This document shows, piece after piece, positions 48,435-57,009 of a stretch of 64,000 nucleotides of DNA (position 1 is its first letter; each line of letters starts with the position of its first letter). This stretch comes from Paenibacillus anaericanus. Lineage in GTDB: Bacteria > Bacillota > Bacilli > Paenibacillales > Paenibacillaceae. The position numbers were made by a program, and so were the translations under genes. The notes under the pieces are model-generated. The model ran no database searches, was not told the DNA's origin, and saw nothing but the letters and a program-made list of their open reading frames with translations. Location: contig NZ_RZNY01000001.1 of the NCBI RefSeq assembly GCF_003994475.1, forward strand, positions 301,714-365,713. Reading direction: 5' to 3'.

Positions 48435-49181
48435 ATGAGTGACGTAGCTTCAACTTTGGAAGGATGGTACGCTCTGCATGATTTCCGCTCCATCGATTGG
48501 ACAGCTTGGAAAGCAGCAGATGACGAGGAGCGAGCAGGAGCACTTGAAGAGCTTCACACCTTCCTCCAGCAGTGGGGCAATATGGAGCAAGACAAGAGCG
48601 GTAGCACAGCCGTTTACTCCATCGTAGGACAGAAGGCTGACTTTGTATTCATGCATCTTCGGGAAACATTAGAGGAACTAAACGCTGTGGAGACCGAATT
48701 TAATAAAACAACATTTGCTGAGTACACGATTAAATCTTACTCTTATGTGAGTATCGTGGAACTAAGCAACTATCTTGCATCAGGAGATGGTGATCCGAAG
48801 AGTAATCCTGAAATTCTAGCTAGACTTCAGCCCATTCTCCCAAAATCGAAACACATCTGCTTCTACCCGATGAACAAGAAACGCGATTTGAATGACAACT
48901 GGTATATGCTAACCATGGATGAGCGGCGCACTATGATGCGTAGCCACGGTATGATCGGTCGTGGATACGCCGGCAAAGTGAAGCAAATCATTACCGGTTC
49001 TGTTGGTCTAGATGATTGGGAATGGGGAGTCACACTCTTCTCTGATGATCCGATTCACTTTAAGAAACTCGTATACGAAATGCGGTTTGACGAAGTGAGT
49101 GCACGTTTTGGAGAATTCGGTTCCTTCTATGTTGGTAATTTGCTCAATGAGCAGTTGTTCGAGGACTTACTGAAAGTATAA
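48435..49181 (+). CDS. hemQ: Coproheme decarboxylase HemQ
   Basis: The 248-residue enzyme is of the chlorite-dismutase fold and converts coproheme III to heme b in the Gram-positive heme pathway. It starts with [15 protein letters not shown], has the catalytic Tyr region [15 protein letters not shown], and proximal His in [16 protein letters not shown], followed by the [12 protein letters not shown] strand. GGAGTGATAATAA precedes the ATG. It stands alone between a promoter and a terminator. Other heme genes are outside this window. Confidence 0.95.
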   Translation: MSDVASTLEGWYALHDFRSIDWTAWKAADDEERAGALEELHTFLQQWGNMEQDKSGSTAVYSIVGQKADFVFMHLRETLEELNAVETEFNKTTFAEYTIKSYSYVSIVELSNYLASGDGDPKSNPEILARLQPILPKSKHICFYPMNKKRDLNDNWYMLTMDERRTMMRSHGMIGRGYAGKVKQIITGSVGLDDWEWGVTLFSDDPIHFKKLVYEMRFDEVSARFGEFGSFYVGNLLNEQLFEDLLKV

Positions 49182-49205
49182 TCCGCTCCCCAGAGAGCAA
49201 ACAAA

Positions 49206-49245
49206 TAAAAGGCTGCTCCCTATGAACATTGGGAACAGCCTTTTT
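49206..49245. terminator. Bidirectional terminator between hemQ and the small NDH-operon gene
   Basis: AAAAGGCTG with CAGCCTTTT plus TCCC with GGGA form a stem with T-runs on both sides, between two convergent genes. Confidence 0.8.
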
Positions 49246-49248
49246 CAT

Positions 49249-49497
49249 CTATTCGTCTTCCGCTTCTTCCCGAAGCGACTCTAGAAATAATGCAGTCGCC
49301 CTATCGCGGTCCCTGCTCTTCTCCTTTAACCTTTCGATTGCCGGAAGAATAAGGATATCCACTTCTTTCTGGACGGTATAAGCGAAGTCATATTGCTGCT
49401 GTGACTCTAAATAAGAACCCACTTCCATCAATGCGTTATATCGGTCTAGCTCTTCCCGCGTAAGTAAGCCCCGGACTTGAACGCTGCAATGGCGCAT
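49249..49497 (-). CDS. Small hypothetical protein coupled to ndh
   Basis: The 82-residue charged, helical protein starts MRHCSVQVRGLLTREELD and ends with an acidic tail (EEAEDE); no family is recognised. Its ATG lies one base after the stop of the upstream NADH dehydrogenase gene, and the only ribosome-like sequence is inside that gene, so it is probably made by coupled translation. A bidirectional terminator lies just after it. Confidence 0.65.
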   Translation of the reverse strand: MRHCSVQVRGLLTREELDRYNALMEVGSYLESQQQYDFAYTVQKEVDILILPAIERLKEKSRDRDRATALFLESLREEAEDE

Positions 49498-49498
49498 C

Positions 49499-50692
49499 CT
49501 ATAGGAATCTGCCTTTTTTCAGAACTAACGGAATGCCGCCAATCGTGAATAAGTAGCGAATATCTACAACTTTCTTCAGTTGAGCAGCAACCCAGCCAGT
49601 ATAGGTCTTGCCAAATGCCGAAGCAACGGCTTCACCTTTACCAAGTGATGCAACTGTACCTTTGTTACTAAATATAAACTTCTTAAGCTCTTTGCCGCGA
49701 ATGGACGCAACTACATTCTGAGCGCAGACCACACCTTGTTGCATAGCAATTTGAGCTGTTGGAGGATACGGACGTCCTTCAGCATTAAACATTAAGGAGT
49801 TATCCCCAATGATGAAGACATTATCATGGGCTGGTGCATGCAAATAATCATCGATCTTCACGCGACCACGAGCCGTTTCAAACCCAGCTGCTTCAATAAG
49901 TCTATTCCCACGGATACCACCCGTCCAAACCACTGTAGCCGATTTGATCTCTTCACCTGTAGCCAGTAGAACGCCATCCGGTGTACATTCTTTAATGGCG
50001 ACACCAATTTTAAATTGTACGTTTTTCTTACGTAGGACATTCATAGCGTACTCAACTAGCGCAGGATCAAATCCTGGAAGTGCGGTTGGAGCTGCTTCTA
50101 CATTATAAATGTTAACAAGATTAGGATCTACATCGTAATCTTTGCAGAGCTGTGGAATTCGGTCAGCTAATTCAGCAACAAATTCAATTCCACTAAATCC
50201 AGCGCCGCCAACTACGAAGTTAAGACGGTCCTTACGGCTTTCATCCGTCTTGTACAACGCAAATTGATATTCAATATGCTGACGAATTAAGCGTACCGAG
50301 TTGATGCTGCGGATCGTCATAGCGTATTCCGCTAGCCCTGGAATGCCAAATGATTCCGGTTCGCCACCAAGGGCTATAATTAGGTAATCATAAGACAGGG
50401 TCCCGTCTTGGAGAACCACCTTTTTATCAGCCAGTCGGATCTCTTGAACATTGGATTTAACCAAATCAATCTTGAATTCATCGATCAGTTTAGAAATTTG
50501 CACACGTGTATGTTCGATGGAGTCCGTTCCTGCTGCAGGCATATGCAAATGAGTAGTGAAATAATGGTAATCGTGCCGATTTACTAAAGTTACATCGGCC
50601 TCATTGTAATTCAATTCTTTTTGCAGTCTCTGTGCGGTTAGAATCCCGCCATATCCCGCTCCAAGAATTACTATCTTAGGTATGGTACTCAT
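49499..50692 (-). CDS. Type II NADH dehydrogenase (YumB-like)
   Basis: The 397-residue flavoprotein passes electrons from NADH to menaquinone without pumping protons. It has two Rossmann motifs, VILGAGYGG (FAD, about 8-16) and VVGGAGFSGIEFVAEL (NADH), the TVVWTGGIRGN strand, the FIIGDNSLMF segment before the FAD end, and a C-terminal membrane-associating part. The ATG follows GGAAGGAG; the longer frame has no ribosome site. It is preceded by a promoter with a candidate Rex site. Confidence 0.93.
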   Translation of the reverse strand: MSTIPKIVILGAGYGGILTAQRLQKELNYNEADVTLVNRHDYHYFTTHLHMPAAGTDSIEHTRVQISKLIDEFKIDLVKSNVQEIRLADKKVVLQDGTLSYDYLIIALGGEPESFGIPGLAEYAMTIRSINSVRLIRQHIEYQFALYKTDESRKDRLNFVVGGAGFSGIEFVAELADRIPQLCKDYDVDPNLVNIYNVEAAPTALPGFDPALVEYAMNVLRKKNVQFKIGVAIKECTPDGVLLATGEEIKSATVVWTGGIRGNRLIEAAGFETARGRVKIDDYLHAPAHDNVFIIGDNSLMFNAEGRPYPPTAQIAMQQGVVCAQNVVASIRGKELKKFIFSNKGTVASLGKGEAVASAFGKTYTGWVAAQLKKVVDIRYLFTIGGIPLVLKKGRFL

Positions 50693-50722
50693 CTGGATTG
50701 TTCTCCTTCCAATTTTAAACAC

Positions 50723-50766
50723 TCTATATTCTTTAAACATCAACCTTCAATGTGAAAATTAACACA
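50723..50766 (-). promoter_or_regulatory. ndh promoter with candidate Rex operator
   Basis: On the minus strand TTGAAG (50745-50750), 16-base spacer and TATAGA (50723-50728) lie 31 bases upstream of the ndh ATG. Directly before the -35 is TGTGTTAATTTTCACA (50751-50766), a dyad close to the Rex consensus TTGTGAA-N4-TTCACAA. Rex represses ndh at high NAD+/NADH in other Firmicutes. The rest of the 400-base gap to the FNR gene has AT-rich repeats but no gene. Confidence 0.6.
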
Positions 50767-51017
50767 TAAATTTAGATGAAATTCTATTCCGAATTTCGAA
50801 AATTTCGAGACTTTATGTAATAGTCATTCTAAACGGTAATTGTTGCTATATCAAATTTCACACACCATCTCGAAACTGTGCTTTTTTTGTCACACTTTTT
50901 TGTACACACAATTGAATGATATCGACTTTTACTTAAAAGATCAAGTCTTATTTCATGCCGATTCCCGGGGTTTTCCATATCATTTGAGCTACATCAGCTT
51001 GTATATTCATCTTGCCT

Positions 51018-51045
51018 TTGCAAGTCAAGACTAGATGTTTATAAT
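51018..51045 (+). promoter_or_regulatory. Candidate promoter of the FNR gene
   Basis: TTGCAA (51018-51023), 16-base spacer, TATAAT (51040-51045), about 50 bases upstream of the start codon. Confidence 0.55.
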
Positions 51046-51098
51046 AAAGTAGAATTGACATTATTAAGCTACACAAATTTTCTGGAGGTGTTTTGCCT

Positions 51099-52100
51099 GT
51101 GTCATCCCTTAGTCCTAACGCCAATTTTTCCGATTTGCTTATCATCGGAGGCGGCCCTGCAGGCATGTTTGCCGCATTTTACGGCGGTATGAGAAAAGCA
51201 TCCGTCAAACTAATCGAAAGTATGCCTCAGTTGGGTGGTCAAGTTGCTGCCCTTTACCCTGAGAAATATATTTACGATATTGCTGGTTTCTCTAAGATCA
51301 CGGGCCAAGAACTGATCAACAATTTAAGTGATCAGTTGAAACTGTTCAACTCAGATATTCGCCTCGAGGAAAAAGTCATACACATCGAGAAGAGAGATGA
51401 ACGCCATTTTATCGTAACAACCGATCAGGATGTTCATCACGCTCATGCTTTAATTATTACAGCAGGGGTCGGAGCATTCGAACCGCGTCGTCTAGACCTT
51501 GAGAACGCCGCTCAGTTCGAAAAGACAAATCTGCATTATTTTATAAGTGATTTAGAAAAATTCCGTGGACGGAAGGTCCTCATCAGCGGTGGCGGTGACT
51601 CTGCAGTAGACTGGGCACTTATGCTTGAACCTATCGCTGAACAAGTGACCCTCATTCACCGCCGAGATAAATTCCGTGCCCATGAGCACAGTGTAGAAAA
51701 TTTGATGGCTTCCAAGGTTCAAGTCATCACTCCCACAGAAATCACTGCACTTCATGGTGAGGATAACATCGAACGAGTTACCATCGCTCATGTTAAGTCG
51801 GGTGAAACACAAGAAATTGAAGTTGATGATGTAATCGTCAATTTCGGATTCGTATCCTCACTCGGTCCAATTGCAGATTGGGGACTGGAAATTGAGTCAA
51901 ATTCCATCGTTGTAGACTCACGTATGGAGAGCTCCATTCCCGGGATATTCGCCGCTGGTGATATCACGACTTATCCTGGTAAGTTAGACCTAATAGCCGT
52001 TGGTTTTGGCGAAGCTCCAACAGCTGTCAATAACGCCAAAGTATATATCGATCCTGATGCAAAGCTATCACCAGGGCATAGCAGCAATCTCAAATTATAA
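51099..52100 (+). CDS. Ferredoxin-NADP+ reductase type 2 (YumC-like)
   Basis: The 333-residue enzyme is a thioredoxin-reductase-like flavoprotein without the CxxC disulfide, the FNR2 type that moves electrons between NADPH and ferredoxin. It shows [17 protein letters not shown] (FAD), [17 protein letters not shown] (NADPH) and the late [16 protein letters not shown] lies eight bases after GGAGGTG and was preferred over a TTG only two bases after it. It sits next to type II NADH dehydrogenase, as in B. subtilis yumB-yumC. Confidence 0.93.
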   Translation: MSSLSPNANFSDLLIIGGGPAGMFAAFYGGMRKASVKLIESMPQLGGQVAALYPEKYIYDIAGFSKITGQELINNLSDQLKLFNSDIRLEEKVIHIEKRDERHFIVTTDQDVHHAHALIITAGVGAFEPRRLDLENAAQFEKTNLHYFISDLEKFRGRKVLISGGGDSAVDWALMLEPIAEQVTLIHRRDKFRAHEHSVENLMASKVQVITPTEITALHGEDNIERVTIAHVKSGETQEIEVDDVIVNFGFVSSLGPIADWGLEIESNSIVVDSRMESSIPGIFAAGDITTYPGKLDLIAVGFGEAPTAVNNAKVYIDPDAKLSPGHSSNLKL

Positions 52101-52121
52101 TGCTACATGAGAATTGACAAA

Positions 52122-52173
52122 AAAGGGTATCTTAACTTTACGATCATTTTACCGTAAAGGAGAGATACCCTTT
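52122..52173 (+). promoter_or_regulatory. Hairpin covering the ribosome site of the zinc-ribbon gene
   Basis: AAAGGGTATCT (52122-52132) pairs perfectly with AGATACCCTTT (52163-52173), and TTTACG (52137-52142) with CGTAAA (52153-52158). The ribosome site AAAGGAGAG and the TTG start of the next gene lie in or between the right arms. It could be a translational switch or an RNA-stabilising end for the FNR transcript. TTGACA at 52114-52119 may be a -35, but its -10 is poor. Confidence 0.6.
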
Positions 52174-52420
52174 GTCATATATATGCCCGTTATGTAACGG
52201 ATTGGCTAATTTAAATTCATCCTGTCCTGATTGCGGTACGGTTCTAGAAAATATGGGGAAGAAGGAAGACTACGCTGGCCCTTACAGTCCCTATGGTTCT
52301 ATTGATCAATTCACTTCAGTAATCTATAAGCATGCTGCTATGGGATGTGAGCATGTCGCTCAATGTCCGCACTGCCATGAAGCTTACATCTATCGTGTCA
52401 ACGCCGTACAGACGCCTTAA
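52172..52420 (+). CDS. Small zinc-ribbon protein
   Basis: The 82-residue protein has two metal-binding knuckles, CPLCNG...CPDCG (about 5-22) and CPHCHE (about 66-71), joined by an acidic middle part. No enzyme domain is present. TTG starts seven bases after AAAGGAGAG. Its ribosome site is within a hairpin. It follows the FNR gene but may have its own start of transcription. Related small proteins occur in Paenibacillus without known role. Confidence 0.75.
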   Translation: MSYICPLCNGLANLNSSCPDCGTVLENMGKKEDYAGPYSPYGSIDQFTSVIYKHAAMGCEHVAQCPHCHEAYIYRVNAVQTP

Positions 52421-52472
52421 GTTCGTATGAATTAAATTTTTCTTGAAAAATAGCGTATTAGGCTCGTCCATT

Positions 52473-52616
52473 TTAATGAAGAAAAGAACCTACATTTTTG
52501 TTTAGATCACGTTTATGGATCTCTGCCAACAGTAGTGCAATGAATTCTCTATCCAACTGCAATTTAGTAGCCATCTGGTAGGATTCAAGCAGCATTTCAT
52601 CTGTTAACATCGCCAT
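52473..52616 (-). CDS. sda: Sporulation histidine kinase inhibitor Sda
   Basis: The 47-residue protein starts MAMLTDEMLLESYQMATKL and continues QLDREFIALLLAEIHKR, the two-helix hairpin of Sda. Sda binds the dimerisation domain of sporulation kinases (KinA in B. subtilis) and blocks entry to sporulation while DNA replication is initiating or damaged. The start follows AAGGGGTG with eight bases of spacing. A good promoter is 30 bases upstream and five DnaA-box-like sites lie before it, as expected for a DnaA-activated sda gene. Confidence 0.9.
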   Translation of the reverse strand: MAMLTDEMLLESYQMATKLQLDREFIALLLAEIHKRDLNKNVGSFLH

Positions 52617-52646
52617 TGGTAACACACCCCTTCAATTATTTTCCTT

Positions 52647-52675
52647 ATCATATCAAGAAATTTCCAGTAGAACAA
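52647..52675 (-). promoter_or_regulatory. sda promoter
   Basis: On the minus strand TTGTTC (52670-52675), exactly 17 bases, then TATGAT (52647-52652), about 31 bases upstream of the sda ATG and directly downstream of the DnaA-box cluster. Confidence 0.65.
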
Positions 52676-52683
52676 GCGTTCTG

Positions 52684-52784
52684 TTATCCACATGAGGTTG
52701 TGGAAATCCTGTGAATAGAATGTTAGTAACCTATCCAAGTGGCTGTTAATTATGGTGGTATAATGTGGACAAAAGTTATTCACA
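52684..52784. promoter_or_regulatory. DnaA-box cluster upstream of sda
   Basis: Two perfect matches to TTATNCACA occur: TTATCCACA (52684-52692) and TTATTCACA (52776-52784). Three near matches lie between them: the complements of TGTGGAAAT (52699-52707), TGTGAATAG (52710-52718) and TGTGGACAA (52765-52773). In B. subtilis DnaA activates sda from such sites. Confidence 0.8.
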
Positions 52785-52842
52785 GGATATTCCCGTTTCT
52801 TTTATCTCAAAAAAATATTTCTAATATTATGCATATTTTGGA

Positions 52843-53508
52843 TTATTGTGGTCTTGTGTTGACTTCAAATATCCATATCTTACCACCGTTGTCGATTCCA
52901 TAGTCGAATCCTAGTTCGCCAATCCCCGGAAAGGATGACTCTAGTATTCCGATACATGTATTCGTCAAATTACGCATTTCACGACGTTTAGTACGTGCAA
53001 CTTTACTCCGTAAGGATCTACTTAAGCCTTCACGTGCACTTAATAAAGTTCCCCCTTTGCATAAATTCGTAACGAACAGCCCCGGCCGGGCTAATCGTCC
53101 CACCATTGCTCGATACATCCAGCTTCCATCCTGTTGCTTTGCAACCTTGACCCTGTAATCAATCGGGCGTCCTCCGATACGAGCCAAATGAATTCCTTGC
53201 TGAATAATGTACTTTCGCCCTACCTTCGCACGACCTAATGCTTTAAACATCGTTTCGAAGTTTCCAAATGCTCTGCGTCTAGACATATACGTAAACGAAT
53301 AAACACCCCGATCATAAGACACTTTAATTACACCATAACCTCCCCCGCCATGAATTGGCTTGATGACGACCATACCAAACTGATGTATCATTCGCTTCAA
53401 TTGTTCTGCATCATACATTCTGGTCTGCGGTATGTGGGGCGCTACGCTTCCATTACTTAATAACGCTTCAGTCTTTAACCATTTGTTAGCCAGTTGTCTT
53501 CCTGCCAC
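52843..53508 (-). CDS. YheC/YheD-family ATP-grasp protein
   Basis: The 221-residue protein has the ATP-grasp core of the YheC/D family: VVIKPIHGGGGYGV (ATP loop), YIIQQGI, RVKVAKQQDGSWMYRAMVGR and the metal-binding IWIFEVNTRPQ at the very C-terminus. B. subtilis YheC and YheD are spore-coat-associated. This copy is short, about half the size of those two, with only the catalytic part. GTG starts after GGGGATGGAGTC. It stands alone. Confidence 0.87.
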   Translation of the reverse strand: MAGRQLANKWLKTEALLSNGSVAPHIPQTRMYDAEQLKRMIHQFGMVVIKPIHGGGGYGVIKVSYDRGVYSFTYMSRRRAFGNFETMFKALGRAKVGRKYIIQQGIHLARIGGRPIDYRVKVAKQQDGSWMYRAMVGRLARPGLFVTNLCKGGTLLSAREGLSRSLRSKVARTKRREMRNLTNTCIGILESSFPGIGELGFDYGIDNGGKIWIFEVNTRPQ

Positions 53509-53686
53509 GACTCCATCCCCTTTCTGGCGTTATATGCTATACATACTCAGAGCGGGGCTAGTTTTCTTGGATGATTGTCCGAAGCCTGCGCCTCTTTTCT
53601 GGGGACTTGCTCCCTCTTTGCAAAATATCCCTTTTTTACGTATAGTATTCTCAAACGCAAATTGCTCATATATAAGGGGGGTCACT

Positions 53687-53908
53687 TTGGAGGAGACAAG
53701 TTCTTTTATACCAACATTATTCGAAATTTTATATTGGTTCGCGATGATTGCCATGTCACTTGTGCTTGCTGCCATAACAGTCGCTTTATGCGTCATAGGC
53801 TTCAAGTTTATTAAGGATTCCCGCAAAGGTCTCGGTTTAGGTTGTATTCTATTCTCGCTAGTCTCCACCTCGATGATCATACTTATGGTTAATAAGCAAT
53901 TCTTCTGA
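53687..53908 (+). CDS. Small two-helix membrane protein
   Basis: The 73-residue protein has two transmembrane helices (about 14-40 and 52-68) separated by a basic loop FKFIKDSRKGLGLG. TTG starts five bases after AAGGGGGG; the longer frame has no ribosome site. No family is recognised. It lies 76 bases before the AI-2E-type gene and may be cotranscribed. Confidence 0.65.
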   Translation: MEETSSFIPTLFEILYWFAMIAMSLVLAAITVALCVIGFKFIKDSRKGLGLGCILFSLVSTSMIILMVNKQFF

Positions 53909-53984
53909 AACCAAAATCATTTCATACGTATTACTTATTAGTAGAAATACACACAGCTAGATATGTAGGAGGGATTTTGTCTTA

Positions 53985-55190
53985 ATGGAAGGTACGCACA
54001 GTTGGAGTGAACGCTTCAAAAGATTATTTTTAAATAACCGGTTCGTTCTCTTTTTGCTGATTCTATTGCTAATTGGATTAAATATCTTTGTGTTCGGAAA
54101 AATCTCATTTATATTCACACCTCTGACCGTATTACTCAAAACGGTATTGTTCCCCGTTCTACTAACGGGAGCGATCTATTACTTGCTCAATCCGCTAGTG
54201 GACTTATTGGAGAGAAAAAGAATTCCGAGGGTGTACACGATTGTAACCCTTTATCTACTGATGGCGGGAATCATTACTATTGTGATCATCTCAGTCATTC
54301 CTTTAGTTCAGGAACAGGTAACACAACTAATAGAAAATTTTCCTAAATACAGCTATGAAGTGCAACTTCAGTTCGAAAGTCTAATCGGCAGCGATTTTTT
54401 CTCCCAGATCCAACAATCCACTGGATTTAATCCATCAACCTTGGGTCAAACCATTGCCGAGCAAGCCACTTCGATACTTGATAGCACTTGGTCCGGTATT
54501 GGCGGGTTCCTCGGTGCGATTAAAGATATCGTATTGACATTAGTTACGGTGCCGTTTATTCTGTTCTATTTGCTTAAGGATGGGAAGAAGCTTCCCACTT
54601 TCATCTTACGATTTGTCCCTGTCCAATTCCGTAAACAAACTCATAGTGTGATGACCGATATGAATGTTAAGATCAGTTCCTACATTCGTGGGCAGATTAT
54701 TGTCAGCTTCTGTATTGGGATCCTCTTATATTTCGGGTTCCTAATCATAGGGCTTGATTACTCGCTTGTACTGGCCATCATAGCTTCGTTCACGAGTATT
54801 GTCCCTTACCTCGGACCAGCGATTGCTATTACTCCAGCACTGATTATTGCAATCGTAACGTCACCTTTGATGTTACTTAAACTTATTGCAGTATGGACAA
54901 TCGTACAACTAATTGAAGGTAAGTTTATTTCACCGCAAATTATGGGCAAAACACTACGGATTCACCCTATCACGATCATCTTTGTGATCCTAACTGCTGG
55001 AAATTTATTCGGTATATTAGGTATCATCCTTGCCGTACCAGGTTATGCCGTACTAAAGGTTATCTTTTCTCATTTGTTCCAATGGTTCGAAGGACGCTCG
55101 CATCTATATGAAGATGCAGTACCTGATCCAGTTGAAATAACCGAAGGTGAAGCCACCACAGCACAAGATAATAGTAAGCCCACGACATAG
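53985..55190 (+). CDS. AI-2E family transporter (YueF/YtvI type)
   Basis: The 401-residue membrane protein has eight helices in the AI-2E/PerM arrangement, with the conserved [15 protein letters not shown] and [14 protein letters not shown] segments and a [20 protein letters not shown] run. Family members export autoinducer-2 or exchange Na+ and H+. Which of these applies cannot be told from sequence. ATG follows TAGGAGGG by eleven bases. A terminator stem lies just downstream. Confidence 0.9.
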   Translation: MEGTHSWSERFKRLFLNNRFVLFLLILLLIGLNIFVFGKISFIFTPLTVLLKTVLFPVLLTGAIYYLLNPLVDLLERKRIPRVYTIVTLYLLMAGIITIVIISVIPLVQEQVTQLIENFPKYSYEVQLQFESLIGSDFFSQIQQSTGFNPSTLGQTIAEQATSILDSTWSGIGGFLGAIKDIVLTLVTVPFILFYLLKDGKKLPTFILRFVPVQFRKQTHSVMTDMNVKISSYIRGQIIVSFCIGILLYFGFLIIGLDYSLVLAIIASFTSIVPYLGPAIAITPALIIAIVTSPLMLLKLIAVWTIVQLIEGKFISPQIMGKTLRIHPITIIFVILTAGNLFGILGIILAVPGYAVLKVIFSHLFQWFEGRSHLYEDAVPDPVEITEGEATTAQDNSKPTT

Positions 55191-55192
55191 CA

Positions 55193-55235
55193 AAATAAGC
55201 CGCCCCCTGGATGATTACTAGGTTGCGGCTTATTT
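55193..55235. terminator. Hairpin between AI-2E-type gene and Fe-S carrier gene
   Basis: AAATAAGCCGC pairs with GCGGCTTATTT between convergent genes; the flanking T-runs are interrupted (TATTTATTTA). Confidence 0.65.
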
Positions 55236-55256
55236 ATTTACTTATTTTAAGCACAA

Positions 55257-55613
55257 TCAATCACAAACCTCTGGCTTACCCTCTTCATTCTTCATACGAA
55301 ACGATTGTCCACAGCCACAAGAAGCGACAGCGTTAGGATTATTTATAGTAAATCCACCACTCATTCCAGACTCTTGAAAATCAATCTCTAGGCCGTTCAG
55401 AAAGCGCACACTCTCTTTATCTACAACTACCTTTAATCCATTAACATCCAAGTGAACATCTTCTTCACTTTCCTCATCATCCAAACCCATACCATATGAG
55501 AAACCGCTACATCCGCCCGGGTTCACCCCAAGACGCAAAAACATATTAGGTGTTTCCTCTTGATCTAACATGTCTTTAATTCGGTTCATAGCACTATCCG
55601 ATATATTAATCAT
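55257..55613 (-). CDS. A-type iron-sulfur carrier (HesB/IscA family, YutM-like)
   Basis: The 118-residue protein belongs to the A-type carriers that receive Fe-S clusters from SufU/SufB and pass them to apo-enzymes. It has the three conserved cysteines Cys35 (GGCSGFSY) and Cys99, Cys101 (ASCGCGQSF), and a fourth, Cys117, at the end. ATG follows AAAGGAGGA. Close neighbours on the same chromosome arm include Nfu and YuzB, as in the B. subtilis yut region. Confidence 0.92.
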   Translation of the reverse strand: MINISDSAMNRIKDMLDQEETPNMFLRLGVNPGGCSGFSYGMGLDDEESEEDVHLDVNGLKVVVDKESVRFLNGLEIDFQESGMSGGFTINNPNAVASCGCGQSFRMKNEEGKPEVCD

Positions 55614-55746
55614 CTTCCATCCTCCTTTTCCGTACACATAAATTATACTCCACAACCGAAATCCCCTCAAGTGATGTGATTTTTATTGCTGCAACTATTC
55701 CCACTAATCGATCTAACTTATTGCCCCCTGATAAATCGAGGTTTAT

Positions 55747-55778
55747 AATAGATAGGTATTTAACTATTACTATCTATT
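55747..55778 (+). promoter_or_regulatory. Inverted repeat upstream of mqnE
   Basis: AATAGATAG (55747-55755) and CTATCTATT (55770-55778) form a perfect 9-bp dyad with a 14-base centre, about 75 bases before the mqnE start. A binding site or a leader hairpin; the regulator is unknown. Confidence 0.4.
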
Positions 55779-55853
55779 TTGACGGATCCCTATGCATAGG
55801 TATCAATATTCTTCCTTGTTGGACTGTCTTCATGGAAATGGAGGTATTATTGT

Positions 55854-56960
55854 ATGTTTACAACTGTCACCCCAAGTACAGACAAGAGAATGGCAGAAAT
55901 TGTAGAAAAGGTCTCGAAGGGCGAACGCCTTACCCTTGAAGACGGAGTATATTTATATAAGAGTGATGATTTATTGACCATTGGACAATTAGCCAATGAG
56001 GTTAATCTTAGAAAAAACGGCAAAAAGGTGTATTTCATCGAAAATATGAGCCTGTATTTCACTAACGTTTGTGAATCATACTGTGCATTCTGTAACTTCC
56101 GTAAGGACCAAGATGAAGAGGGGTCTTATACGTTATCCGGTGAAGAGATGATCGCCTATGTAGAGCAACATATTCACCCTGGAATCCGGGAGTTCCATAT
56201 CGTTGGTGGTCACAATAATCATGTGCCTTTCCAATACTATGTGGATTCACTCAAAGCATTAAATGAACGTTTCCCCGACGTCACAATTAAGGCATACACA
56301 GCTGCTGAAATTGAATTTTTCACTCGGATTAGTGGACTCAGCACGGCAGAAGTGCTAACAGAGTTACGTAAGGCAGGGCTCCAGTCATTAACTGGCGGTG
56401 GGGCTGAGATTTTATCAGATCAATATCGCGAGAAAATGAAAGTCGACAAAGCTAACGTTGATCAATATCTCGATGTTCATCGGACTGCTCACCAACTTGG
56501 TATGAAGACTCATACAACAATGCTATATGGTTCAATCGAATCTCATGAAGATCGAATTCGCCATATGATTCAAATTCGCGAACTGCAGGATGAGACTGGT
56601 GGTTTTATGGTATTCATTCCTCTGTCCATGCAGCCACGTAATAAGAATGCGGGAATTATGCGCCGTAACTCGGCCTATGAGGATCTGAAAACTATCGCCA
56701 TCAGCCGTTTGATGTTGGATAATATTCAGCACATCAAAGCTTATTTCATCAACATTGGGGTTCAACTCACTCAGGTTGCTCTCTCCTTCGGAGCATCCGA
56801 TGTGCACGGTACAATTCTTAAGGAACGGATCAGTCACGCAGCTGGTGCCTTAACTCCTGAAGGCATAACACGCAAAGAATTGATTTGGCTTATTCAAGGC
56901 GCCGGACGGATTCCGGTTGAACGCGACACCTTCTATAACGAAATAGAAATTTTCGAATAA
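55854..56960 (+). CDS. mqnE: Aminofutalosine synthase MqnE
   Basis: The 368-residue radical SAM enzyme has the CxxxCxxC cluster Cys73, Cys77, Cys80 (CESYCAFC), then FHIVGGHNN, AYTAAEIEF, GGGAEIL and the C-terminal SFGASDVHGTI typical of the menaquinone MqnE/CofH group. It joins chorismate-derived carboxyvinyl benzoate to SAM to give aminofutalosine. ATG follows GGAGGTATTATTGT. No other mqn gene is in the window. Its presence implies the futalosine route rather than the men route; the nearby CofH relative is unlikely because of the length and SGLSTAEVL segment. Confidence 0.92.
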   Translation: MFTTVTPSTDKRMAEIVEKVSKGERLTLEDGVYLYKSDDLLTIGQLANEVNLRKNGKKVYFIENMSLYFTNVCESYCAFCNFRKDQDEEGSYTLSGEEMIAYVEQHIHPGIREFHIVGGHNNHVPFQYYVDSLKALNERFPDVTIKAYTAAEIEFFTRISGLSTAEVLTELRKAGLQSLTGGGAEILSDQYREKMKVDKANVDQYLDVHRTAHQLGMKTHTTMLYGSIESHEDRIRHMIQIRELQDETGGFMVFIPLSMQPRNKNAGIMRRNSAYEDLKTIAISRLMLDNIQHIKAYFINIGVQLTQVALSFGASDVHGTILKERISHAAGALTPEGITRKELIWLIQGAGRIPVERDTFYNEIEIFE

Positions 56961-57009
56961 AGTTTCGGACACTTGAATTGAGAAAGTGATACAGAAGGGA
57001 CGTGGGTTG

